Source: JAEUIX01 sp964611125
Lineage (GTDB): Bacteria; Planctomycetota; Phycisphaerae; Phycisphaerales; UBA1924
DNA length: 64,000 bases
Reading direction: 5' to 3'
Assembly (NCBI GenBank): GCA_964611125.1
Contig: CAZSZO010000017.1
Location: 12,300-76,299 of the forward strand
Made by a program: the position numbers and the translations under genes. Of the stretch, positions 55,512 to 64,000 are shown piece after piece. Under the pieces are notes generated by a model that did no database searches, was not told where the DNA came from, and saw only the letters and a program-made list of their open reading frames with translations. Position 1 is the stretch's first letter; every line of letters starts with the position of its first letter.

Positions 55512-58500
55512 CACGGCCTCCGTCCGATTGGTGCGGTTGGGTCTCCGTCCCGGTCACCATCAGGGCCATAGGCGCGCGCCCCCTGACGCCGCTTGACATC
55601 TAGGTTATCCCGGGCATTCTTTGCGTTGTTCTCGACAATTGCATGTCCGTTCTCGATGGCTTCATTGAGCTGAGTGTTATCGATGGGAAGTACTGCCTCC
55701 ACCAAGGCGTTCTCCGCAGCCGCCTTGGCTGTCTGCCCCTCAAGGAGGTTCCAGGCCAAACTAATGGCGATCCCGATGCCAGGAATGCGGCCGAGAATGC
55801 CCTTTACGGCGGACTTTGCACCCGCCTCGGCCGCAGCTTCCGCACCCTCCTTCAGCCCCTTGCGAGCCAACTGCTCGGCCGCTTCCTTGCCCACCTTTTC
55901 GCAAGCGTCCTTCATCATGCTTGGTTTCCACTTGCCATAGTCGGCCGTAGCGGGCAGGGACCCTTCAAACCACTTGGCATGTGCCTTTGTCTTGCTGAGC
56001 GCATCAAGAGCCTCCGCTAAGGCGTCCCTAGTGAGTTTACCGCGTGTGTACATTTCTTTAACAACCTCCTTCGCGTCGCCGGACCATGCACGATGCTGGT
56101 CAGTGTACCCCCAATGATTCGTTGTAGGCATTACACGGCCAAGGGCCTTGAAGTTGCGATCAATTCCTGCATCCTCCAGCAGCCTGCGGGTTTCATCGTC
56201 TCCCGGTGTCATGTGATGCCACTGCCACTCGTGGTCTGGCCCCAGCCCCATCGGATCCACAGCATCCACCGGATCCCCGCCGCAGTACTGGTAGAGGTTC
56301 ATCCCCCCCGCGAAGCCGATGGGGTCGGGCTGGAGCCAGCGGCCGTGGTAGGGGTCGTAGACGCGGTTGCGGACGTGGTAGAGGCCGAGGTGGTTGTCCC
56401 ACACGTACGCCGCGTAGCCAAAGCGGTTGTCGACGCTGGCCCGCGACAGGCTGCCCACGCCAGGGGGCACGGGACCGGTGGGGTCGCTCAGCGGCGGCGC
56501 ATCGGGCGGCCCAAAGAACGCCCCGATGAAGCTCGACAGGTCGTCTGGGTCGAGCGCCCCGCTGCAGTCAAAGTCCACGCCCGGCGGCTTGGCGTCGGTG
56601 TCGGGTGCGAAGAAATACGCGATGTAGTCCGACAACGTGTCGGGAGTCACCTCGCCGCGGTTCTGGAAGTCGACAGGGTGGTACGCCTGCGGCTCGCCGT
56701 AGGCGGTGTAGCGGATGCGCTCCAGCGGGTTGCCGAAGGCGTCGACCAGCGCGACCACATCGCCGCGATGGTTCTGAACGTAGTAGACAGCCTCTTCGAG
56801 CCCGTCGGACATGCCCGCCAGGCTGGTGGCGGGGTTGTTGTCGGCGTCGCGGTGCCGGCAGAGCAGGCGGTCAAGCCCGCGGACATCGCCCATGCCGCGC
56901 GGCCCCTGGGCGTGATAGACGTACCGCTCGTACAGGCGGGGAGCGGGGCGCTCGCCAGCGGCGGCCCCGCCGGTCCCGACGGGGCCTTGACGGAACACGG
57001 CGACCAGCCGCCAGAGGGGGTCGTAGACATAGAACTCGCGGGTGTCGGTGTTGAGGTCGCCGTCGCCGGCGCCGGGATGGTTGGGGTTGGCGTCGTCACC
57101 GGAGTCGTAGACGGCGCTGGTCCGCCAGCCGAGGCCGTTGTAGGTGAACCTGGCGAAGAGCAGCCCCTGCCCGGAGGGGGGGGCGCCACCTGGCGGGTCG
57201 GTGTTGACGCTGCTGCGCCTGTAGACCTCGGCGAGCTGGCCGAGGGCGGTGTACTTGAAGATGAACCGGCCGTTGTCGGTGCAGTTGCCGTTGTCGTCGT
57301 GGGTGGGGTGCGCGACGGCGGCGCCGCTGAGGGTGGTCTGCGTGCGTGAGGTGGGTTTGTCGGCGTCGTTGTGGGTGTTGGACCAATCGCTGTCGCCAGT
57401 CTCGAGCACGCCCGTCGAGTCGGCGTTGGCGGTGCTGACCAGCACGTGGTCTTTAAAGGTGCTCCAATTGCCGCGAGGATCGGTCCCCCACCGCTGGGCC
57501 CGCTGGGTGAGGTGGATGTTGTCGAGTGAGAAGAACCCGCCGACCGTGCCACCGCCCGAGCTCTCACCGGTTGGGCTGGGGTTGATCCCACGGCCGCAGA
57601 AGATGATTTCGCCGGTGCACTCGTTGCGTCCAAAGGCGGTGTCGAAGCCCGGCAGGGCCGAACCGCCACCCCCGCCGATGATCGCGGGGTCGTTGCGCCA
57701 GGTCATGGCGTCGTCGAGCAGGACCTTGCCCCGCCCGATAGGGTCGCGCTCGATGGTGTCGTGGTGAACCCAGCCGGGGAAGTTCCCCGTCGGGGGCACG
57801 GGCTTGACCAGGTCCTGGTCGCCCGTCGCGGGCCGCTGCCAGATGTCGCGCTGCACCTCGCCGAAGCTGTTGAGCAGGGGTTTGCCGAGCTCGGGAGTGG
57901 ATACCGGGGAGCTGGGGTTGCTGGGCAGATAAGTGGGGTTCTCGAGGTTTGGGCCGGGCATGTCGGTCCAGGCCGGGTTGTACACGCCGTAGTAGCCGTA
58001 GTTGGCAAGAACCTCTCCGCCGGCCCCCGTAAGACGGTTCACCCGCTGAAGCGCGGCATCAATCCGGGGCTCGCCGACCCGCTGGCTGGCGATGTTGGGG
58101 TCGTAATGCAGGTTGAGCGGGTATCCGCCCGGCAGCGTCGCCTGATCAAGCCGCGGGCCTGACCAGCCGCGCCGGCCGCTCGAGTCAACAGCGGGGGCGC
58201 AGCTCGACCCCTGGAAGCCCATGTCGGAGGGCCCAGGCCCCGGCGGGACCGGCCCCATCCCACTCTGGCGAACCTCGGCGGGGAAGCCATAGGTGTCGCG
58301 AGAGAGCTTGACTTCGTTAAGGACCGGGCCGCCGGGAGAGTCCCGCTGCGTGATCTGGGTCGGCCGCCCGAACTGGTCATAGGTTGTGGAGGTCAGGCGC
58401 GGCTGATCGACCGAGGAGACGCCGGGCGTAGTCGTGGTCAGAACGGGCCGACCGAACTGGTCATAGTCTCGCTGGATCTTGTCGCCGCCGGGGCGCAGCT

Positions 58501-61500
58501 CGGTGACGATTGAGCCATCCGCCAACCGCTGCTGCCAGCTCTGTTTGCCGTCGGGCATGCGCGTGCCGACGGGCGTGGTATTGTCCTTGATGTGCTGGGC
58601 GACCTCGGGAGGGAGCGAAGGGGTGTTGTCGGCGTAGCGGTACTCGACGGGGTAAGTCTGGCCCGAGCCCGCCTGCGTGCCGGGCGGCTGCATCCCGGCG
58701 GGCCGGCTCTTCTCGTAGTACCACCTGTAAACTTCGCACGGACCGACCGGCTCGGTCGCGGGCGGGCGATACTCCATCGCGAGCAGCTGGCCGGCGTCGT
58801 CGCGGACAGAATCGATCACCTGGCCAGGCTGCGGGGGCTTGAACTCCTGCAGGCGGATTGGGTGGCCATCCTGGGTGAACCCGGGCTGGGCGACCGACGG
58901 GGGCGGCTGCATGAAGCCGCGCCCGAGCGGATCGACAACACCGCACACGATGTCACGAGGCTCAGGCTGGCTCTCGTAGACCCGGGTCGGGATGTTGGTG
59001 TTGTCGCAGTTGGCGCCCGCGCAGGCGGGCCCGCCACTACTGTCGCGGTCCAGGTCGCCGTACAGGGTCCAGCGGGTCGGGATGCCGAACTCATCGGGCT
59101 TGGCGATTCGCAGGTCGAACCGGCCGGACGTGGAATTGGGGATCCCGGTGACGCCGGCTGAGCCGTCGGGGTACCACGCCATGCCGAGGGGCGGCGCCGG
59201 GCCGCTGGAGGGGATCTGGCCGTCGAGACCTGGGTAGCGGTCGATCTCGAGACGGAGCCACTCATCGCCGGGCGCAAAGCTGCGCTCGAAGACGATCTCC
59301 TTGACCAGGACATCGTCGGCCTGGACGCTCATGGCCTGGCCAAACTGGATGGCCGGGCTGACGCCTGCGATCACGGCGATGCGCTTGACCTCGCAATCCC
59401 GGCAGTACTCGTACTTGGTGATCGATTCACCGGCCGACATCTTGAGTTTGCCATGCGCGCCGTACCAGTTGTTGGTCTGAACGGGGGCGTTGCAGCCGCC
59501 GGCACCTGGGGAAGAGCGCTCACCCCCCTGCGCGGACCCAGGGGGCTCGATGGGCTGCTGGGTCTGACGCCACACCTGTCCAAGCGGGTCAAACTCCGTC
59601 AGGCCCAGGGAGAGGCGATTGTCCTTGAGTCCCTTGGTTGACAAGCCGGCGTCGTCGTTCGGAGACGGGAACGGGAGGGCCCCGAGCAACTCGTTCCGTG
59701 AGCCGCCGAAGAGTCCCCCCGCGGTGATCCGCCCAAGGTTGTCGCGTTCGACGATCGCGTGGGGCTCAGCGGGATTGACAACTCCGGTAATCCTCCCCCG
59801 GTAGTCGCGGATGAAGTCCGTCAAGCGGTCGGGGTGCTGAGCGCTCCCCGGAAGTCCAGTGGGGTAGCTGCGCGTCGCGGCAAGGGCCCCATTGCGGTCG
59901 TAGGTGAAATCCGCCAGCGGGCGCAGGTTGCTCTGAGCCGAGTCGTCGGTGCCCCGCCAGACGCGGCTGACGGAGCCGCGCTCATCAAAGCTGTAGCGGT
60001 TGATGGTGTGGGTGGGGTCGGTCGTGCGGAAGACTCGGCCGGAGTTGTCGTAATCGAATGTGGTGAAGTCGTAATTGGCCGTTGAAGACCCGTCTCCGCT
60101 TCCCACGGCGGGGACGCTGAAGTAGCGCCGAGACTCAATGATGCGAGCGCCCGTTGGAGAGAACCGAGCGGTGCTCATCGCGATAAAGTCGAGAGGATTC
60201 TCCTCCGCACCCGGGACGAGCGAATTGATGGGATTTGCGGCCGAAGGATTGATCCAGGTCAACGGGGACCGAGTGGTGCTCCGGATCGGCGGGGCGTTGC
60301 GGCCGGCGGAGGGAGCTCGATAAATCCTGCCCAGGGCCTCTGTGCGTCCGGCGAGATTGGACACCGCCACGACGGCGGGAAGGCCATAGGACGTCGGAGC
60401 GCCAGCCGCTCCGGCGTTGACATAGGGCACGTTGATGGAGACCAGACGATTGTCGGCCAGCCGGGTGTAGGCGAATTCGGCCCGACGCTCGCGCAGGACC
60501 GATTGGCCAGGTGAGCTGGCATCGAGCCTCTGGCGCCCGACAGCGTGGCTGGTAAGGCGACCCTGGTCGTCGTAGCCGAAGGACGTTCTGATGTGCAACG
60601 CCGGCAGCAGGCCGGACGACCCGGGATCGGACGAACCGAGATCGACCGCCGCGAGGTTGAACTTCTCAGTCGTGATGTCGCCACGATCCGGGTCTGCATC
60701 GAAGATGGAGTGCGAACGCAGCCCAGTGATCGAGTCGTATCCGAAGTAGACGAGCCGGCCCGCCTGGGACTTGGTGAACGCGAGCGATCCGTCAGGGTTG
60801 TAGTACGACGCCGTTGACCACGACGCACCCGACCCGTTCTTCGCGGTCGGCACAGCGGGCTGCGTGGTGGTGACCTGCTTGGCGATCAGGGTGCCTGGCC
60901 ACCACGTCCGGCTGTAGGTCCACTGGTCGAAAGCGCCGACTTGCTCGGCGTTGGTCGTCTCGACCGGGTAGGAGCGAGAGGTTGCCAACCGAATGGCCTG
61001 AACAGCGGGCCCCCCACTCACAAGCGACTGAGACTGGGTCGTGTAGGTTCCATACCACACATAGAGCGCGGCGGCGAGCCCCGATGAGCCCTTGGCGTGG
61101 CGAATTGCCTGAAGGAATCCAGCGTCGCCGCCGGTCCCGGGCACCCGGTCAAAGACGGTCACCAGACCAGAAGACGGGGCGCTTGTGAACATCGAAGCCG
61201 CGTCGACGGCGTTGTGCGCGTACTGGGTCGTGTTCTCGGGGGAGAAAGCCCGGATCACTTGGCCCGACGTGTTGCGTTCGACGCGGCTGACCCAGCACTG
61301 GGACGTGGCGGCCCATACCCCTGTTCCGGATGCGGGATCGCCATCGGTGACAACCTGGGAGAGCGGGAGTCCCGCTTCGTCGAAGTACTGGGTCAGCCAG
61401 GTGCTGCCGGCGGGCCCGCTAGGGGCCCGCTCGGGCATTTTGATGATGGTCCTGAGCCGCCACTCAGGCTGATAGCCGGCGGCGTTCGGGGCCGACGAGG

Positions 61501-62854
61501 CTTCATATCGGATTATGAAATCACCGGCGGGGGACGATCCACCAGCCATCCCGTCGAACCACACAGAGGTGATCCTTCCGGAAGCGTCGTAGGAGCTGAA
61601 GAAGATCGAGGCATAGGGCTTGAGCAGATCGTCCGACGGAGCGGCCGATGAGTCGTTGGCGATGAAACTGGGGGTTGCCGCGGGGTTCGAAAGCCACCCA
61701 ATCGAGCCGTTTTGATCCCACTCGAAACGCCGGGCGCCTTCCTCACTGAGCCGTAGCTTGAGGTTCCCATCCGCCCGGTAGCGGTAGTAGACGCGCGTGT
61801 CGTGCGTGAGGCCCGAGTCCGTCAGGGGCTTGAGGATCGACACCATGCGCAGGTCGCCAACCCGCCCGTGGGCCGCGTCCGGAACACTGGACTGGTAGTA
61901 GTCATAAGAAACCAGCCCAACCTGCCGAACGCCGGTGGGAGAACCGCCCCATGCTCCGCCGGCCTTGACTTCCGCCTTAACGGCCGTGAGACGGGGAACT
62001 CCGGCGATCGATGTATAGCTGTACGAGTACAGGCGGTCGGCCGCATCCACTGCATACAGCAGGCGCCCTTGGGAATAGCCCTCGCTCAGGGCGACTGCTG
62101 GATTGGTCAGAGCAGACGGGCTGCGGCCGACATAGGCCGCGTGGCCGACGCCTCCCACGGAATCCTCGATCTTCCAAACCTGCCCGGCCGCGGCGCCCGC
62201 CTCGGCTCCGAAGAAGTACATCTGGCTCGAGCTGGCGTCGAGAACCTGGTAGAAGTCGGGCGCTCCCGCCTGGGCAGCTGTGTACTTCACCACTCCCGCG
62301 GCCCCGTTCACCGCCCGAAACGAACCCTGGACGGTCGCGGCGAACTCGACAAATCGATCGGCGCTATAGATCAGATAGAGCCTGTCTGTGGTCCCGGCAA
62401 CCTTAACCAACTCTGGTGTCGAGAGCTGAAACCAGTTACGTCCCTGCGGCGATCCATCGCTGGTGGCTCCTGCTGGTCGCCACTTGTAACCGCGCCCCAC
62501 CACCCATGGCACTCGGGCTGGCAATGCGAGGTCGATGGACAGGGGCGAGAATCGTCCGGTCGCCAGATCGATAGGCCCAAGCCACCGATCAGCGCGCGCG
62601 GAGGCGAACGGGTTGCCCTGCAAGGACAGGCCGAGCGCATCGTCGTCGAGCGGCGAGCCATCAAGAAGAACGCCTCGCTCGATGGCCACGGCGGAGGCGC
62701 CTTGGACTACTGAAACTGGGGGATCAGTCGCGAACGAATCCTGATCGATCACCAGGATGGGCTCCCCCGCCGCACGCTGAGGCGAGCCACAGAGGCCGAT
62801 CACAATGGCGAGCAACGTCGAGAAGCGAAGCAAAGGCGGCAGCGAGCACTTCAT
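55511..62854 (-). CDS. Giant secreted RHS/YD-repeat protein with C-terminal toxin-like domain
   Basis: 2447 residues from the ATG at 62854. The signal peptide (LLRFSTLLAIVIGLCGSPQRA) is followed by a long RHS/YD-repeat body (YDQFGRPTQITQRD, FTYNGLGWRTSAVYD) and the RHS core end RVYDPYHGRWLQPDPIGFAGG...GGDPVDAVDPMGL. A two-repeat dockerin-like insert (VTPDTLSDYI and LDPDDLSSFI, about 56480-56690) sits inside the core. The last 243 residues (nucleotides 55514-56242) are AT-richer and lineage-unlike. They begin with WQWHHMTPG (His2213-His2214), continue with NHWGYTDQHRAW, resembling HNH/endonuclease-VII-type toxins, and include a small hydrophobic segment (GRIPGIGIAISLAW). RHS shells enclose and deliver such tails. 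Confidence 0.88.
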   Translation of the reverse strand: MKCSLPPLLRFSTLLAIVIGLCGSPQRAAGEPILVIDQDSFATDPPVSVVQGASAVAIERGVLLDGSPLDDDALGLSLQGNPFASARADRWLGPIDLATGRFSPLSIDLALPARVPWVVGRGYKWRPAGATSDGSPQGRNWFQLSTPELVKVAGTTDRLYLIYSADRFVEFAATVQGSFRAVNGAAGVVKYTAAQAGAPDFYQVLDASSSQMYFFGAEAGAAAGQVWKIEDSVGGVGHAAYVGRSPSALTNPAVALSEGYSQGRLLYAVDAADRLYSYSYTSIAGVPRLTAVKAEVKAGGAWGGSPTGVRQVGLVSYDYYQSSVPDAAHGRVGDLRMVSILKPLTDSGLTHDTRVYYRYRADGNLKLRLSEEGARRFEWDQNGSIGWLSNPAATPSFIANDSSAAPSDDLLKPYASIFFSSYDASGRITSVWFDGMAGGSSPAGDFIIRYEASSAPNAAGYQPEWRLRTIIKMPERAPSGPAGSTWLTQYFDEAGLPLSQVVTDGDPASGTGVWAATSQCWVSRVERNTSGQVIRAFSPENTTQYAHNAVDAASMFTSAPSSGLVTVFDRVPGTGGDAGFLQAIRHAKGSSGLAAALYVWYGTYTTQSQSLVSGGPAVQAIRLATSRSYPVETTNAEQVGAFDQWTYSRTWWPGTLIAKQVTTTQPAVPTAKNGSGASWSTASYYNPDGSLAFTKSQAGRLVYFGYDSITGLRSHSIFDADPDRGDITTEKFNLAAVDLGSSDPGSSGLLPALHIRTSFGYDDQGRLTSHAVGRQRLDASSPGQSVLRERRAEFAYTRLADNRLVSINVPYVNAGAAGAPTSYGLPAVVAVSNLAGRTEALGRIYRAPSAGRNAPPIRSTTRSPLTWINPSAANPINSLVPGAEENPLDFIAMSTARFSPTGARIIESRRYFSVPAVGSGDGSSTANYDFTTFDYDNSGRVFRTTDPTHTINRYSFDERGSVSRVWRGTDDSAQSNLRPLADFTYDRNGALAATRSYPTGLPGSAQHPDRLTDFIRDYRGRITGVVNPAEPHAIVERDNLGRITAGGLFGGSRNELLGALPFPSPNDDAGLSTKGLKDNRLSLGLTEFDPLGQVWRQTQQPIEPPGSAQGGERSSPGAGGCNAPVQTNNWYGAHGKLKMSAGESITKYEYCRDCEVKRIAVIAGVSPAIQFGQAMSVQADDVLVKEIVFERSFAPGDEWLRLEIDRYPGLDGQIPSSGPAPPLGMAWYPDGSAGVTGIPNSTSGRFDLRIAKPDEFGIPTRWTLYGDLDRDSSGGPACAGANCDNTNIPTRVYESQPEPRDIVCGVVDPLGRGFMQPPPSVAQPGFTQDGHPIRLQEFKPPQPGQVIDSVRDDAGQLLAMEYRPPATEPVGPCEVYRWYYEKSRPAGMQPPGTQAGSGQTYPVEYRYADNTPSLPPEVAQHIKDNTTPVGTRMPDGKQSWQQRLADGSIVTELRPGGDKIQRDYDQFGRPVLTTTTPGVSSVDQPRLTSTTYDQFGRPTQITQRDSPGGPVLNEVKLSRDTYGFPAEVRQSGMGPVPPGPGPSDMGFQGSSCAPAVDSSGRRGWSGPRLDQATLPGGYPLNLHYDPNIASQRVGEPRIDAALQRVNRLTGAGGEVLANYGYYGVYNPAWTDMPGPNLENPTYLPSNPSSPVSTPELGKPLLNSFGEVQRDIWQRPATGDQDLVKPVPPTGNFPGWVHHDTIERDPIGRGKVLLDDAMTWRNDPAIIGGGGGSALPGFDTAFGRNECTGEIIFCGRGINPSPTGESSGGGTVGGFFSLDNIHLTQRAQRWGTDPRGNWSTFKDHVLVSTANADSTGVLETGDSDWSNTHNDADKPTSRTQTTLSGAAVAHPTHDDNGNCTDNGRFIFKYTALGQLAEVYRRSSVNTDPPGGAPPSGQGLLFARFTYNGLGWRTSAVYDSGDDANPNHPGAGDGDLNTDTREFYVYDPLWRLVAVFRQGPVGTGGAAAGERPAPRLYERYVYHAQGPRGMGDVRGLDRLLCRHRDADNNPATSLAGMSDGLEEAVYYVQNHRGDVVALVDAFGNPLERIRYTAYGEPQAYHPVDFQNRGEVTPDTLSDYIAYFFAPDTDAKPPGVDFDCSGALDPDDLSSFIGAFFGPPDAPPLSDPTGPVPPGVGSLSRASVDNRFGYAAYVWDNHLGLYHVRNRVYDPYHGRWLQPDPIGFAGGMNLYQYCGGDPVDAVDPMGLGPDHEWQWHHMTPGDDETRRLLEDAGIDRNFKALGRVMPTTNHWGYTDQHRAWSGDAKEVVKEMYTRGKLTRDALAEALDALSKTKAHAKWFEGSLPATADYGKWKPSMMKDACEKVGKEAAEQLARKGLKEGAEAAAEAGAKSAVKGILGRIPGIGIAISLAWNLLEGQTAKAAAENALVEAVLPIDNTQLNEAIENGHAIVENNAKNARDNLDVKRRQGARAYGPDGDRDGDPTAPIGRRP

Positions 62855-63094
62855 GGTGGCGTCTCCGGGGGCGGCGGGCGGGGTCATGGCTCAGGAGGCT
62901 CCGCGGAGCATAATGAATGGCCGAAGGCGCTGCAAGCAGAAAGGCGCGGGCGGATCAAAATCCCCAGATCTGGGTCATGGAGACCGGGCCTTAACCAATC
63001 ACACGTGATTCTGATCGGTGAACGGGTAGACAGCGTTACGGAAGTGAGGTAATCTCCCCTTGCCGGCTGAAACCGTAAACCATGGAGGTGTTTG
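62855..63094. other. Divergent promoter region between RHS gene and exported protein
   Basis: About 240 bp between oppositely oriented genes, less GC-rich than average from 62910 to 63060. A near-palindrome CCCCAGATCTGGG lies around 62963. No confident -35/-10 pair. It should hold the promoters for both directions. Confidence 0.3.
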
Positions 63095-63784
63095 ATGGAT
63101 CGGCTCCCACTCACAGCATTTGCGCTCACCGTGATGATCCTGCCGCTGGCGGTGGGGCGAGGTCGTGTCTCCGAGGGCTCAATTGAGCGTGCGCTCGATG
63201 TTTCGCTTGAGAGTGAACAGCCCTCGCGCGATTCCGGTTCGCGGGCGCGAGTTTCTGAAAGCGTTCGACCAGACACGGCGCTCCTTCGAGTCGGCATCAG
63301 CCCGACGGCGCTGGCTGCGGCGGGCGTGCGCACCAGCCAGGTTGCGTCTGCGTTCGAACAGGCCCGAGCCGTGCTCGCCGCTGAAGGAGCTGCGCTCGAG
63401 GCGGCGGATCGGGAGCTGGCCGCTCAGCGGCGTGAGGTTCGGCGGTTGACCCAGCTCCGCCTCTGCGGCAAGCTCTCCCCATCTGATCTGGCTTCGCTCG
63501 CTCAGCTTGAGCGCTCCATCGCCGACCGCCAGGGGCAACGCGCTGGGATCCTCTTACGGCTCCGCCAAGCCTGCGAGTCGGGATTGGGGGGAGAGTGTTC
63601 ACAGACCGTCGAAAACCTGCGCCGCCCCGCTCCACTCGGGACCCCAAGCGATGTTCGCGCCGTCGGCGTCGGCTCGGTCGGTCGCAGGTCCCCGGATCCT
63701 GCGGCGTCGGCGATCATCCGAACACGGCTGAGCAGTCTCCTCCAGCCGATGGTCGAGGAGTGGCGTCGAGTTGCCGGCCGCTAG
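63095..63784 (+). CDS. Exported coiled-coil protein, unknown
   Basis: 229 residues from the ATG at 63095 with GGAGGT 5-6 nt upstream. A signal peptide MDRLPLTAFALTVMILPLAV precedes a helical region (EQARAVLAAEGAALEAADREL, LASLAQLERSIADRQGQRAG) with two cysteines, and a helical end LLQPMVEEWRRVAGR. It lies 21 bp before a secretin-like gene on the same strand. A periplasmic accessory of that secretion system is possible. No family recognised. Confidence 0.7.
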   Translation: MDRLPLTAFALTVMILPLAVGRGRVSEGSIERALDVSLESEQPSRDSGSRARVSESVRPDTALLRVGISPTALAAAGVRTSQVASAFEQARAVLAAEGAALEAADRELAAQRREVRRLTQLRLCGKLSPSDLASLAQLERSIADRQGQRAGILLRLRQACESGLGGECSQTVENLRRPAPLGTPSDVRAVGVGSVGRRSPDPAASAIIRTRLSSLLQPMVEEWRRVAGR

Positions 63785-63805
63785 GGTTGACGCGTCGGAG
63801 GAATC

Positions 63806-64000
63806 ATGCTGTGCTTGCATAGGGCAATGGCCGTCGCCGCTCTGGTGTTGATTTGGGGCGGCCTGCCTGCATCGGCGCGAGCACAGCCGGCCAAGGCCGA
63901 AGGCTCTCTCCAACTCACCGACCAGATCAGCCTTGCTCGACTCGCGGACCTGGCGGCGGAGCGGCTGAGCGTGGATATTGAGTACAACGCCGCCGACCTG
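63806..64000 (+). CDS. Secretin-like protein, N-terminal part
   Basis: The first 65 residues of a gene cut by the window end; GGAGGA lies just before the ATG. Signal peptide MLCLHRAMAVAALVLIWGGL ending ASARAQ, then SLQLTDQISLARLADLAAER and VDIEYNAADL, which resembles the N0/N1 periplasmic start of type II/IV secretins (GspD/PilQ). Planctomycetes use such systems to display pseudopilins. The assignment rests on a short stretch only. Confidence 0.55.
   Translation, partial: MLCLHRAMAVAALVLIWGGLPASARAQPAKAEGSLQLTDQISLARLADLAAERLSVDIEYNAADL

Overview
The window is GC-rich bacterial DNA that most resembles a planctomycete, probably class Phycisphaerae. This is inferred from four things: paired dockerin-like DPDDLSDFI repeats at or near protein C-termini, PEP-CTERM-like anchors ending in VPTPGAA..GLGGL..RRRRA, a Sigma70_ECF-type sigma factor directly followed by a Ser/Thr kinase, and WXG100 plus FtsK-type genes next to a giant RHS protein. 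No rRNA is present to confirm it. The window starts inside a gas-vesicle gene and ends inside a secretin-like gene.

1-6167 (+): the 3' part of a gas-vesicle operon: a GvpA-family protein (partial), GvpK, a GvpJ/A-like protein, a conserved vesicle-cluster protein, GvpH, a CDC48/VAT-type double AAA ATPase, and two GvpF/L proteins. 6208-13774 (-): a tail-to-tail operon. Read in transcription order it encodes two unrecognised small proteins, a photoactive yellow protein (PYP) with the chromophore cysteine, an AMP-forming acyl ligase, a HemN-like radical SAM protein, an HpaB-type flavin hydroxylase and a tyrosine ammonia-lyase. The lyase and ligase are the known route to the p-coumaroyl chromophore of PYP. 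The hydroxylase and radical SAM enzyme are extra and suggest a modified, perhaps caffeoyl, chromophore. This PYP/gas-vesicle module is the most interesting part of the window and looks like light-controlled buoyancy.

13775-17233: decayed response-regulator and integrase remnants beside a tRNA-Ser(GCT), a small coiled-coil protein and a DUF3553 protein. 17234-27509: housekeeping and sensing genes (omega subunit, CoaC, thioesterase, aconitase, a periplasmic-binding protein coupled to a hybrid histidine kinase, a multi-pass membrane protein). 27610-31243: a palindromic operator candidate, an ECF sigma factor and a membrane Ser/Thr kinase.

31253-43400 (-): a carbohydrate locus. A LacI regulator with a perfect 16-bp operator candidate lies upstream of a pseudopilin-like protein and a dockerin-like secreted protein. 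These are followed by a sugar-ABC-transporter operon (binding protein, two permeases) whose genes overlap with GH1, GH16 and a clan-A glycoside hydrolase. This fits use of a beta-glucan such as laminarin. 43514-47836 (-): four tandem secreted PEP-CTERM-like paralogues separated by hairpin terminators.

48092-62854 (-): a type VII-like module (FtsK/EccC-like ATPase, two small/coiled-coil proteins, WXG100). Next to it is a 2447-residue RHS protein with a variable AT-richer C-terminal toxin-like tail, an overlapping candidate immunity gene, and an orphan RHS tip. 63095-64000 (+): an exported coiled-coil protein and the start of a secretin-like gene.
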